From assembly GCF_002077175.1 (NCBI RefSeq), contig NZ_CP014943.1, positions 2,852,001-2,916,000 on the forward strand: a DNA stretch of 64,000 nucleotides, written 5' to 3'. Under the pieces are notes generated by a model. It saw only the letters and a program-made list of their open reading frames with translations, had not been told where the DNA came from and made no database searches. The DNA is from Colwellia sp. PAMC 21821 (GTDB taxonomy: Bacteria; Pseudomonadota; Gammaproteobacteria; Enterobacterales; Alteromonadaceae). Below are positions 10,070 through 18,518 of this stretch, in pieces. Positions within the stretch are counted from its first letter, which is position 1. Each line of letters starts with the position of its first letter. The position numbers and the translations under genes were made by a program.

Positions 10070-10096
10070 TAAACCTGCTATTTATGAAGGTTTAAT
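10070..10096 (+). other. Intergenic hairpin without T-tract
   Basis: TTAAACCT (10070-10077) pairs with AGGTTTAA (10089-10096) between the DUF1302 and DUF1329 genes. No uridine run follows, so it is more likely an mRNA processing or stability hairpin than a terminator. Confidence 0.35.
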
Positions 10097-10120
10097 AAAA
10101 GTTACTAAAAGAGAATTATA

Positions 10121-11482
10121 ATGAATAAATATATAACGACAGCAAGTTTACTGATGTTAACTATGGCATCAAGCTCAGTTTTAGCAAAAGTTAGCCCAGA
10201 AGAAGCAGCTAAGTTAGGTACTACGTTAACCCCTTTAGGTGCCGTAATGTCTGCTAATGCCAAAGGCACTATTCCGGCTTGGACCGGTGGGTTAAATAGT
10301 AAAAACTCAACTAAAAGTGAAGACTCTGGCCGACCTGCACATCCTTTTGCAGCAGATAAGCCAATGATGGTTATTACCTCTACAAATTATAGTGAATATA
10401 AAAACAATTTGAGCCCTGGCCAAATTGCTATGTTTGAAAAATATGCTGATTATAAAATGCCTATTTATAAAACAAAGCGCACCGCGGCATACTCAAGTGA
10501 CTTATATGAGAAAGTAAAGAAAAATGCTACTACTGCCGAGTTAGTACAATCGGGCAATGGTATTATAAATTTTGATACTGCTATCCCTTTTCCAATTGCT
10601 AAAAATGGCTCAGAAGTCATTTGGAATCATATAACTCGCTATCGAGGAGGCACGGCTAAACGCTTTTTAACCACGATCCCTGTGCAATCAAATGGTTCAT
10701 TTGTGCCAGTAAAAATGAATGACCAACTGGTTTGGCCTGAGTTTTTAAAAGAAGGCCGTGATGCAGATAAAGATGACAATATTTTATTCTATTATCTACA
10801 GGAAATTACCGCACCTGCACGCTTAACGGGTACCGCATTATTAGTTCATGAAACGATTGACCAAGTTAAAGAAGCACGTAAAGCTTGGGTTTATAATGCC
10901 GGTCAACGTCGTGTGCGTCGTGCACCCAATGTGGCTTATGACGGCCCAGGCGCAGGTACTGATGGTTTAAGAGCGACAGATAACTACGATATGTATAATG
11001 GTGCGCCAGATCGTTACGACTGGAAATTAATTGGTAAAAAAGAGCTTTATATTCCATATAACTCTTATAACTTACTTGATACCAACGCAAAATATGAAGA
11101 CATAATACAAGAAGGTCATTTAAATGCTGATTACTTAAGATACGAGTTACACCGTGTTTGGGAAGTTGAAGCAACCTTAAAAGAAGGCGCGCGACATATT
11201 TATGCTAAGCGTACGTTCTTCATCGACGAAGATACTTGGGGCGCATCAGTGATTGATCAATACGACGGTCGCGGTGAGCTATGGAAATTATCAGAAGCCC
11301 ACAACATTCAGTTTTATGACGTTGATACACCGTGGATGGTTGCTGAAACCTTACATGACTTAAACTCTGGCCGTTATTTGGTTACAGGCTTAAGTAATGA
11401 AGAGCCAACGTTTATGATCTTTGGTGAAAAAGTTAAGCGAACTGATTTTTCTACATCAGCACTTAGACGCTTAGGTCGTTAA
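10121..11482 (+). CDS. DUF1329 family periplasmic protein (LolA/LolB-like fold)
   Basis: A 453-residue exported protein with a signal peptide (about residues 1-22, cleavage after VLA). DUF1329 proteins are annotated as outer-membrane lipoprotein-sorting-like because they share the half-open barrel fold of LolA/LolB, which suits binding of acyl chains in the periplasm. Family marks visible include the near-N-terminal LTPLGA..ANAKGTIPAWTGG and the tryptophan-rich C-terminal half. It follows the DUF1302 gene by 53 bases with AGAGAATTATA before the ATG. The pair very probably works together, with this protein taking a hydrophobic substrate from the outer-membrane protein towards the RND transporter or the periplasmic sulfatase. 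That handover is an inference. Confidence 0.85.
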   Translation: MNKYITTASLLMLTMASSSVLAKVSPEEAAKLGTTLTPLGAVMSANAKGTIPAWTGGLNSKNSTKSEDSGRPAHPFAADKPMMVITSTNYSEYKNNLSPGQIAMFEKYADYKMPIYKTKRTAAYSSDLYEKVKKNATTAELVQSGNGIINFDTAIPFPIAKNGSEVIWNHITRYRGGTAKRFLTTIPVQSNGSFVPVKMNDQLVWPEFLKEGRDADKDDNILFYYLQEITAPARLTGTALLVHETIDQVKEARKAWVYNAGQRRVRRAPNVAYDGPGAGTDGLRATDNYDMYNGAPDRYDWKLIGKKELYIPYNSYNLLDTNAKYEDIIQEGHLNADYLRYELHRVWEVEATLKEGARHIYAKRTFFIDEDTWGASVIDQYDGRGELWKLSEAHNIQFYDVDTPWMVAETLHDLNSGRYLVTGLSNEEPTFMIFGEKVKRTDFSTSALRRLGR

Positions 11483-11506
11483 TCACAGTACAACATAGCA
11501 AAACTT

Positions 11507-11557
11507 AGCTGATTAATATTGTTGAATTTATTTCAATAGTTTTAATCAGCTTTTTTT
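11507..11557 (+). terminator. Rho-independent terminator after the DUF1329 gene
   Basis: AGCTGATTAA (11507-11516) pairs with TTAATCAGCT (11542-11551) and is followed by seven T residues. It lies between the DUF1329 and alkylsulfatase genes, so the operon may be split or attenuated here. The 25-base loop makes it less than ideal. Confidence 0.6.
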
Positions 11558-11604
11558 GTCACTTTTTTTTGTCAATTTTTTTTGAAATTTCAGAGGGTAA
11601 CTCT

Positions 11605-13575
11605 ATGTTAAAACGTAGTTTATTATTAGGAATTTTAACGTGTTCAGTATTAGCTTTTACCGCTTTAGCTAATACTAATGTCGAGTTAAAATCTGCCAGT
11701 AAATATACCATTGCACATCAAACTGAGTTACTGAAAAACTTACCTTTTAGCGATAAACTTGATTTTTCTTTGGCTGAGAAAGGTTTAATTAAACGACCAG
11801 AAAAGCTCATTATTAAAGACAAAGCGGGCAATGTTGTGTGGGAGCTAGGCAATTATCAATTTTTACTTGATAACCAAAATATTGACAGCGTAAACCCAAG
11901 TTTATTGCGCCAAGCTAAGTTAAATATGACTTACGGTTTATATCAAGTAATCGATCGTATTTATCAGGTCAGAGGTTACGATCTGGCTAATATTACTTTT
12001 ATTAAAGGTGATAGTGGTTGGATTATATTTGATCCCTTATTAACCGCCGCTACTTCTCGAGCCGCACTCGCCCTTGTAACTCAAGAGTTAGGCCAGTTCC
12101 CCGTAAAAGCTGTGGTATATAGTCACGCCCATGCCGACCATTTTGGTGGTGTAAAAGGTGTAATTAGCCAAGAACAAGTTGATGCAGGTGAAGTAGAAAT
12201 TATTGCTCCACGTGGTTTTATGGAACACGCCATTAAAGAGAATGTATTAGCAGGTAATGCGATGACACGTCGCGCTACATATCAATACGGTAATGCGCTT
12301 GCAAAAGGTGCGAAAGGCCAAGTTGATGCTGCCATTGGTAAAGGCATATCTACCGGATTAATCAGTTTAATTGCACCCACTAGAGTAATTTCGGCTGACG
12401 AAGAAACCATTATTGTTGATGGCATTGAAATGGTCATGCAAAACACTCCAGGAACAGAGTCTCCTGCGGAAATGAATACTTATTTCCCACAATTTAAAAC
12501 CCTTTGGTTAGCTGAAAATGTAACTGGCACACTACATAATATTTATACCCTACGTGGCGCTGAAGTACGTGATTCGCAAGCGTGGAGTAAGTTTATAAAT
12601 AAAGTTATTTACCGTTTTGCTCATGACAGCGACGTGATGTTTGCCTCGCACTCTTGGCCGAGATGGGGCAAAGAATACATTATTGAAGTATTAGAAAAAC
12701 AGCGAGATATGTACGGTTTCCTACATGACAAAACCTTAAATCTTGCTAATAAAGGTGTCACTGTTAATGAGATACACAATCAATTATCGGTGCCTGACGT
12801 TTTAGCACATCAATGGTACAACCGCGGTTATCATGGCTCTTATTCTCATAATGTTAGGGGGATTATAAATAAATACTTAGGTTTTTATGATTCCAACCCA
12901 GCCAACCTTAACAAGTTAAGTCCGACTGAATCATCGGTTAAATATGTTGAGTTAATGGGCGGCGCAAAAAATGTATTAACCCAGGCGAGCAAAGCATTTA
13001 ATAAAGGCGAATATCGCTGGGTAGCTGAGTTATTAAATCACTTGGTTTTCGCACAGCCAGACAATGAGCAAGCAAAGAACCTTCAAGCTGACACCTTAGA
13101 GCAATTGGGCTATCAAGCTGAAAATGCTGGCTGGCGTAATAGTTATTTAGCTGCAGCGTTTGAATTGCGCCATGGTATACCAACCACAGCTAAAGCCACG
13201 AAAGGTGGCCCAGATATGATCAGAGCAATGAGCAGTGAGCTTATTTTCGATTACCTCGGCGTGCGGTTAAATACCGACAAAGCCTTGGCTCATCAGTTTA
13301 AAATTAATGTTATTTTCCCTGACCGCAATGAAAAATTCTTATTAGAATTGAAAAATGCCCATTTAAATAATATTGAAAATGTACAAGACAAACACGCTGA
13401 TTTAACCGTAACGATCAACCGAAAAGATTTAAACCTTTTATTGTTAAAGCAATTGTCATTTGTGCAATTGGTTCAATCAGGAAAAATGCAGCTCGATGGG
13501 AATGGTCAAGTGTTCGGTCAATTATTAATGATGATGGATGAATTTCCATTCTGGTTTAATATCGTCACGCCGTAA
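11605..13575 (+). CDS. Alkylsulfatase, metallo-beta-lactamase fold (SdsA/Pisa1 type)
   Basis: It hydrolyses alkyl sulfate esters to an alcohol plus sulfate. The 656-residue protein has a signal peptide (about residues 1-22), so it acts in the periplasm. Its binuclear zinc motif SHAHADHFGG lies at about residue 172, followed by the family segments NTPGTESPAEMN, AENVTGTLHNIYTLRGAEVR and ASHSWPRWG that carry further metal and sulfate ligands. A central alpha-helical dimerisation domain follows (about 370-520), then a C-terminal SCP2-like hydrophobic-binding domain (about 535-656). This is the complete class III alkylsulfatase layout. The ATG at 11605 is chosen for GAGGG seven bases upstream. Whether primary or secondary sulfates are preferred cannot be decided by eye. 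Confidence 0.9.
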   Translation: MLKRSLLLGILTCSVLAFTALANTNVELKSASKYTIAHQTELLKNLPFSDKLDFSLAEKGLIKRPEKLIIKDKAGNVVWELGNYQFLLDNQNIDSVNPSLLRQAKLNMTYGLYQVIDRIYQVRGYDLANITFIKGDSGWIIFDPLLTAATSRAALALVTQELGQFPVKAVVYSHAHADHFGGVKGVISQEQVDAGEVEIIAPRGFMEHAIKENVLAGNAMTRRATYQYGNALAKGAKGQVDAAIGKGISTGLISLIAPTRVISADEETIIVDGIEMVMQNTPGTESPAEMNTYFPQFKTLWLAENVTGTLHNIYTLRGAEVRDSQAWSKFINKVIYRFAHDSDVMFASHSWPRWGKEYIIEVLEKQRDMYGFLHDKTLNLANKGVTVNEIHNQLSVPDVLAHQWYNRGYHGSYSHNVRGIINKYLGFYDSNPANLNKLSPTESSVKYVELMGGAKNVLTQASKAFNKGEYRWVAELLNHLVFAQPDNEQAKNLQADTLEQLGYQAENAGWRNSYLAAAFELRHGIPTTAKATKGGPDMIRAMSSELIFDYLGVRLNTDKALAHQFKINVIFPDRNEKFLLELKNAHLNNIENVQDKHADLTVTINRKDLNLLLLKQLSFVQLVQSGKMQLDGNGQVFGQLLMMMDEFPFWFNIVTP

Positions 13576-13615
13576 TCTAATGAATTGGTCGATTGTTATA
13601 ATAGAGGTGGTTTTT

Positions 13616-15241
13616 ATGCAAACTCAAGCAAGCACAAGTAATGAATATGATTACGTTATTGTCGGTGGCGGCTCTGCGGGCTGTGTGCTAGCCAATAGAT
13701 TAAGTGAAAGTGGCAAACACAGTGTTTGTTTATTAGAAGCGGGCAGCGATAACAATAGTATGTTAGTTAATACGCCTAACGCTTTTCCAATCTTTATGTT
13801 TTTGAAGAAATTCAATTGGAGTTTTAATGCTAAACCTAAACGAGATATTCGTAATGGCGAAGCACTTTTTGTGCCTCGTGGTAGAGGATTAGGCGGTAGC
13901 TCTGCAACCAATGCCATGCTTTATCTTCGAGGACAAAAACAGGATTATGACCATTGGGCTGAACTAGGTAATGACGGTTGGTCGTTCGATGATGTTCTAC
14001 CTTATTTTAAAAAATCAGAAACTAACGAACGTGGTAACACAGAATTTCATGGTGGTAGTGGACCATTACAAGTAACAGACCGTCCTGTTTTTTATGACAT
14101 TAGTAAACGCTATATTGAGGCTAGTGAACAAGCCGGCTTTAAGTTTAACGATGACTTTAACGGTGGCGATCAAGAAGGTGTTGGTTATTATCAGTGTACG
14201 ATAAAAGATGGTAAACGTTGTTCTGCTGCACATGCTTATTTATTGCCGATTCTTGCCAGAGAAAATTTAACCGTTTTGACCGATGCACAAGTCAGTAAAG
14301 TGCTAATTAAAGATCAGCAAGCTTATGGCGTTAATGTTTTTATTAAAGGTGAACAGCGCATCATAACCGCCAACAAAGAGGTGATTTTAAGTGGTGGTAG
14401 TATTGCTTCTCCTCAGTTATTAATGCTCTCTGGTATTGGTGATAAAACTGAACTTAACCAGCATGGAATTACTTGTGTACATGAACTTAAAGGTGTTGGA
14501 AAAAACCTACGAGAACATGTTGATGCCTGTGTATTAGTCAAGAGTAAAAAAACAGATGGCTTTACTGCATCAGTGTCAGGTTTACTGAAAATGCTACCAG
14601 ATGTTATTAAATATATCAGTAGTAAAAAAGGCAAGCTTGCCAACAGTATTGCGGAAGCGGGTGGTTTTATTAAATCGCATGATGGTATAGAAAGGCCTGA
14701 TATTCAATTACACATGTTGCCACTGTTATATGACGATAATGGCAGAGATTTAAAACTTTTATCACAGCATGGTTTTTCATGTCATGTTTGCGTGCTTCGC
14801 CCAGAAAGCACGGGTACGGTATCGCTAAAATCAGCTAATTATAAACATGCACCAGAGATCGATTTTAACTTTTTTTCTGATGCCGAAGGAAAAGACCAAG
14901 CAGTATTAACTAATGGTATGCGTCAGCTACGTAAAATATTAACCGCGCCAGCATTAGCACAATATTATGATAACGAAGTGCATCCAGGTAACGCTTTTGA
15001 AACTGATGAGCAAATTTTTGCTAAAGCAAAAGAGCGTTTAGGTACGGTATATCACCCGGTAGGTACTTGTAAAATGGGTCATGATGAAATGGCTGTGGTC
15101 GATAATCAGTTAAAAGTTCATGGTATTGAAAATCTTCGAGTGGTTGACGCTTCTATTATGCCAACACTTGTTAGTGGTAACACAAACGCGCCAACAATGG
15201 CGATTGCCGAAAAAGCTTCAGATATGATTTTGGCTCATTAA
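13616..15241 (+). CDS. GMC-family FAD-dependent alcohol dehydrogenase (AlkJ/choline dehydrogenase-like)
   Basis: It oxidises a primary alcohol to the aldehyde using FAD, probably passing electrons to the respiratory chain. The 541-residue protein has the FAD-binding VGGGSAGCVLANRLS at about residue 15, the GMC signature GRGLGGSSATNAMLY at about 85-100, the second GMC signature GGSIASPQLLMLSGIG at about 262, and the C-terminal active-site pair in YHPVGTCKMG (about 478) and SGNTNAPTM (about 522). Length and motifs match medium-chain alcohol dehydrogenase AlkJ. The ATG at 13616 (AGAGGTGG upstream) lies 40 bases after the sulfatase stop. The alcohol released by the sulfatase is the obvious candidate substrate. 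Confidence 0.88.
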   Translation: MQTQASTSNEYDYVIVGGGSAGCVLANRLSESGKHSVCLLEAGSDNNSMLVNTPNAFPIFMFLKKFNWSFNAKPKRDIRNGEALFVPRGRGLGGSSATNAMLYLRGQKQDYDHWAELGNDGWSFDDVLPYFKKSETNERGNTEFHGGSGPLQVTDRPVFYDISKRYIEASEQAGFKFNDDFNGGDQEGVGYYQCTIKDGKRCSAAHAYLLPILARENLTVLTDAQVSKVLIKDQQAYGVNVFIKGEQRIITANKEVILSGGSIASPQLLMLSGIGDKTELNQHGITCVHELKGVGKNLREHVDACVLVKSKKTDGFTASVSGLLKMLPDVIKYISSKKGKLANSIAEAGGFIKSHDGIERPDIQLHMLPLLYDDNGRDLKLLSQHGFSCHVCVLRPESTGTVSLKSANYKHAPEIDFNFFSDAEGKDQAVLTNGMRQLRKILTAPALAQYYDNEVHPGNAFETDEQIFAKAKERLGTVYHPVGTCKMGHDEMAVVDNQLKVHGIENLRVVDASIMPTLVSGNTNAPTMAIAEKASDMILAH

Positions 15242-15256
15242 TTTAGGAAGGTACAG

Positions 15257-15547
15257 ATGTTAAACGTAGTTATATATAGTCTAAAAGCTTTACTGACGGG
15301 TTTATGGATTTTCGCAATATTAGGTCTATTGTCCTTGTCACCGTTGCCAACAGAAGTTCAATTTTATGTTTCACTGCTAGCTTGTGTTGCTCTTTTAGTT
15401 CACTTTATTGAGTTTTTTGCCATGAAAAATAAATTTAAAAACCAAAGTGGCTTAGCAATGAACTTTCTACAAACTATGCTTTGGGGATTTGGTTATTGGC
15501 TGCCGATATTGAAGCACGCGGCTAAAGACTTAGATCAGAGAAAATAA
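15257..15547 (+). CDS. Small inner-membrane protein, DUF1145-like
   Basis: A 96-residue protein with three predicted membrane segments (about residues 6-26, 31-51 and 68-84) and a basic patch between the second and third. It resembles the YhhL/DUF1145 family, recognised from memory and not proven. It starts 15 bases after the GMC dehydrogenase with TAGGAAGGTACAG before the ATG, so it is the last gene of that operon, ahead of a terminator. No function is known; it may help anchor the dehydrogenase or its electron transfer, which is only a guess from position. Confidence 0.65.
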   Translation: MLNVVIYSLKALLTGLWIFAILGLLSLSPLPTEVQFYVSLLACVALLVHFIEFFAMKNKFKNQSGLAMNFLQTMLWGFGYWLPILKHAAKDLDQRK

Positions 15548-15576
15548 CTACGGGTGTATCATCAATATTAATAACG

Positions 15577-15608
15577 ACCACATTTAGGAAACTGACTGTG
15601 GTTTTTTC
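15577..15608 (+). terminator. Rho-independent terminator of the alkylsulfatase operon
   Basis: ACCACA (15577-15582) pairs with TGTGGT (15597-15602), followed by six T residues. It lies 30 bases after the DUF1145-like gene. Confidence 0.65.
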
Positions 15609-15697
15609 TTGTTGTTAAAATCAATACCAAGCAGGTCAATTATTTAATCTATTAGGTACTTTTCTCAATAGCTCGAAGTGAATATTACCGCTTAAAG

Positions 15698-15728
15698 AAA
15701 GGGGTACATATTGAATGTAACCCCTTCT
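15698..15728 (-). terminator. Terminator of the modular lipoprotein gene
   Basis: Read on the minus strand, AAGGGGTTACAT pairs with ATGTACCCCTT across a five-base loop, 32 bases after the lipoprotein stop codon. The following sequence (TCTTTAA) is only partly T-rich. It is a strong hairpin with a modest tail. Confidence 0.5.
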
Positions 15729-15759
15729 ATCAATTAAAACCTATGACAATAATCTAGCA

Positions 15760-17901
15760 CTATTCGAAACGTCCAAAAGTTATATTGTCGAAGTAGTTCA
15801 CGGTATCAGCAGCTCTGCCATCCATAAAGTCAGGGAAAACTATCACCGAATCAATATTAATTGTTTCCGCTGAGCCAATGCGGCTAGTGAAATCAAAAGT
15901 AAGCTCTTCCCATTCATTAATCTTAGTATTAGCTACTTTAATTTCAGGTTGTGCCGCTGCGCCAACAGAGAACTTCAAAGCCACATCGCTGATCACAGAC
16001 TTATAGACCATGATTTTAACAATGCTATTTGTAGCATCCATAGTGAAAGGCGTAGTATTCGCCGCTGTGGTTTCAGTTCCTGCCCATGGTTGACCTGCCA
16101 TTCTAGCGGTAAACATAGCAACTGTAGTTGAATCGTTAGCTGTTGATGGTGCTGGATTAGCAACAAATTCTAATGCAGGATTGTCTTCATTTTCAAAAAC
16201 AGCCCAAGTAAAGTCACTACCTAGTCCGGCAACTTCGAAATTATACGGGGTACCTTCGGCTACAAAAGTTTGTTCTGGAGCTTCTTGGGCTGCGGGGGTA
16301 GTAAAGTCATCAAAATAGAAAGTCCAATTAGCCGCATCAGCTTCAGCATCACCCATGACACCATTATCAAAAATTAGGGTGAGTCTGGTCTCACTAGTAC
16401 TCACGGCACCTGTGAAATCAAAGCTTAATTCTTCCCAGCCTGAGCCCGTATGAGAGACCGTTCTTTCTGCATTTACGTCGTCAAATTTAACCAATACTGG
16501 CACAGCGCGTGATGACCAAACTTTCATTGTAATCATACTGTTTGCTGGGATTGCCACTGGTGTAGGCAATGTAAGGGTAGAACCACCCCAGGTTTCGCCA
16601 GCAAATTTTTGCATTTGTCCAACTTGAGTACTTGTATTAATGCCGGTTGACTGTGGGTTAGCAACAACCATTGCCATGCCGCCATTAAAATCACCAAATG
16701 TATAAGTGTCAGAGGCTGCTTCAAAGTCATTTACAACGGTAGAACCTGGTGTAGTAACGACTTCTGGCGCAGCTGGGGTAGTGAAATCATCGAAATAGAA
16801 AGTCCAATTAGCCGCATCAGCTTCAGCATCGCCCATTATGCCATTATCAAAAATTAAGGTAAGTCTACTCTCTCCAGTACTCGTGGCACCTGTGAAGTCA
16901 AAACTTAACGCTTCCCAACCTGAACCAGAATGCGTAACTGTTCTTTCAGCGTTCATATCGTCAAACTTAACGAGTACATCGACCGAACGTGATGACCAAA
17001 CTTTCAGGGTAACCATGCTGTCTGCGGGGATTGTTACGGGTGTAGCCAATGTTAGGGTAGAACCACCCCAGGTTTCGCCGGCAAATTTTTGCATTTGTCC
17101 CACTTGTAGACTGGTATTTATGCCAGTAGCTTCTGGGTTTGCAACAACCATTGCCATGCCGCCATTGAAGTCACCAAAGGTATATGTTTCAGGCGCATTT
17201 TCAAATGAAACAACATCTACTGTAGCTACCGTACCTGCATCCTCAACCATAATGTTGAAGGTTTGTGCTGTATCGTCAGTTCCATCAGAAACAGTTAAGG
17301 TAATCGCTGTAGTGGCAACATCACCAGATGCTGGCGTACCTGACAATATGCCGGTTGCTGCATCAAAGGTTAACCAAGAAAGCTCGCTAGGTATAGTGGT
17401 CGACATGGTTAACATATCATTGTCAGCATCGGTTGCTATCAATGTATAAGTGTAGACTTCGCCAACGGTTGCATTGGTTATTGCTGTGCTGGTGATTACA
17501 GGTGCATTATTTTCTGCAATTGGCAAGGTAACTGAAATGGTAAAAGATTGCGTTACCTCTAGCGTGCCATCACTCACCGTTAATGTTATTGCATGGTCAC
17601 CTGAGTCGCCTTCTGCGGGTGTGCCGCTTAATATGCCCGTTGCACTATCAAATGAAAGCCACGTCGGTAAATTGGTCGCTGAAGATGTTAACGCGTCACC
17701 GTCCACATCACTTGATACCAATGTATATGAATATAGAAAACCCGCTACCACCGTATTCATTCCAGTGCTAGAAATTACTGGAGCTGAGTTTTCGACTGGA
17801 TCTGGTGCTTTTTTTGAATCAGAGCCACCACAAGCACTCAGGGCTAAGCCTAAGCTTAGGGTAATAATTGTTTTGACAAATTTATTCTTAGATTTATTCA
17901 T
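15760..17901 (-). CDS. Modular surface lipoprotein: two Ig-like domains plus three carbohydrate-binding-like modules
   Basis: A 713-residue lipoprotein with signal LALSAC (lipidated Cys24). Residues about 35-125 and 130-220 are two He_PIG/cadherin-like domains, each with the GTP-x-GD motif (FDSATGILSGTPAEGD and FDAATGILSGTPASGD). Then come two nearly identical modules of about 150 residues, each with TYTFGDFNGGMAMVVANP, the WGGSTLTL strand and the DDFTTPAA ending, and a third diverged copy to the C-terminus. Modules of this type are, from memory, attached to marine glycoside hydrolases such as laminarinases, suggesting glycan binding. No catalytic domain is present. The ATG at 17901, preceded by GGGAAAG, is preferred over an in-frame TTG at 17913. 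It is transcribed alone. Confidence 0.75.
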   Translation of the reverse strand: MNKSKNKFVKTIITLSLGLALSACGGSDSKKAPDPVENSAPVISSTGMNTVVAGFLYSYTLVSSDVDGDALTSSATNLPTWLSFDSATGILSGTPAEGDSGDHAITLTVSDGTLEVTQSFTISVTLPIAENNAPVITSTAITNATVGEVYTYTLIATDADNDMLTMSTTIPSELSWLTFDAATGILSGTPASGDVATTAITLTVSDGTDDTAQTFNIMVEDAGTVATVDVVSFENAPETYTFGDFNGGMAMVVANPEATGINTSLQVGQMQKFAGETWGGSTLTLATPVTIPADSMVTLKVWSSRSVDVLVKFDDMNAERTVTHSGSGWEALSFDFTGATSTGESRLTLIFDNGIMGDAEADAANWTFYFDDFTTPAAPEVVTTPGSTVVNDFEAASDTYTFGDFNGGMAMVVANPQSTGINTSTQVGQMQKFAGETWGGSTLTLPTPVAIPANSMITMKVWSSRAVPVLVKFDDVNAERTVSHTGSGWEELSFDFTGAVSTSETRLTLIFDNGVMGDAEADAANWTFYFDDFTTPAAQEAPEQTFVAEGTPYNFEVAGLGSDFTWAVFENEDNPALEFVANPAPSTANDSTTVAMFTARMAGQPWAGTETTAANTTPFTMDATNSIVKIMVYKSVISDVALKFSVGAAAQPEIKVANTKINEWEELTFDFTSRIGSAETINIDSVIVFPDFMDGRAADTVNYFDNITFGRFE
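16290..17210 (-). repeat. Tandem duplication of a ~450-bp module inside the lipoprotein gene
   Basis: Two adjacent copies (about 16290-16730 and 16770-17210) are closely similar at DNA level. For instance, the stretches around 16570-16690 and 17050-17170 are almost base-for-base the same. They encode the duplicated carbohydrate-binding-like modules. The low divergence suggests a recent duplication or gene conversion. Confidence 0.8.
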
Positions 17902-18039
17902 TTGCTTTCCCAAAAATGAATAGAAGCTTCTTTATTGTTATCATTTAATTATTTGTATATTTATATGATTTATATAAAGAATATCTGCTATTGTTAGTGT
18001 AATTATAATTATGAAATAGCGAAGTTTAAGGTGTTCACA

Positions 18040-18180
18040 TTGCAGTATCACAAGCGTAAAACTCGAACTAGGGCTGAAATTCACAGTACAGTATTTGACC
18101 ACTTAAACCATGAGGATTCGGTGAAGGGGTATATTTATCTAGATGAAAAGGTGAAGCGTTACATAAACAAGTTGAGATGA
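18040..18180 (+). pseudogene. Remnant of an IS3-type transposase C-terminus
   Basis: An open stretch of 46 codons reads YHKRKTRTRAEIHSTVFDHL and then GYIYLDEKVKRYINKL before a stop. The first part resembles the end of the IS3-family OrfB integrase domain (pattern H-K-R-x-T-R-x-E, then V-F-D-x-[IL]), and GYI..E recalls the following G-Y-x-S-P-x-x-F-E. The catalytic part, the OrfA gene and the inverted ends are missing, so it is a decayed scrap. The similarity is judged by eye and is short. Confidence 0.4.
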
Positions 18181-18433
18181 TATATCAGTTTATTGATAAG
18201 AAATTTTAGGTGACTAATTCGAGCTGGAATTTAAAAAAATGGTGTAATGTGATCACATGAATACAATTAAACGCGAAGGTTAATTTTGCGTGTTGAGGAT
18301 ATAGCTGAGGCTATTGTTGGGGGGTATAAGAAGAGGGCATTACTATCTCTGTTCTATAAGCGATGCAGATTTATTTTGAGGTTAATTAACTAGCTGAATT
18401 AATTCAACTATGCTTTTAGAAGAGCAGTGTACT

Positions 18434-18479
18434 TTATCCCAATGCACAAGTAGCTTATGCCACTTGTGCATTGGGATAA
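18434..18479. other. 18-bp perfect inverted repeat upstream of the solute-binding protein gene
   Basis: TTATCCCAATGCACAAGT (18434-18451) is repeated exactly inverted at 18462-18479 around a 10-base loop. No T-run follows on either strand, so it is not a standard terminator. It ends 39 bases before the TTG start at 18519. It could be an operator, an RNA element in the leader, or the relic of a small mobile element. Confidence 0.6.
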
Positions 18480-18518
18480 GGTAATTCGACTGTTATTATT
18501 TGATTATAAGGCGGTTAT

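Larger units (their letters stand above)
17924..18518. other. Gene-poor stretch with IS scrap and a long palindrome
   Basis: About 600 bases between divergently oriented genes. It contains a transposase-like fragment (18040-18180) and an 18-bp perfect palindrome (18434-18479). The rest is AT-rich with no convincing ORF. Confidence 0.6.

Noticed and set aside
16838..17449. 203-codon + strand ORF antisense to the modular lipoprotein
   Set aside because: A shadow of the repeated modules on the other strand; no ribosome site or recognisable domain.
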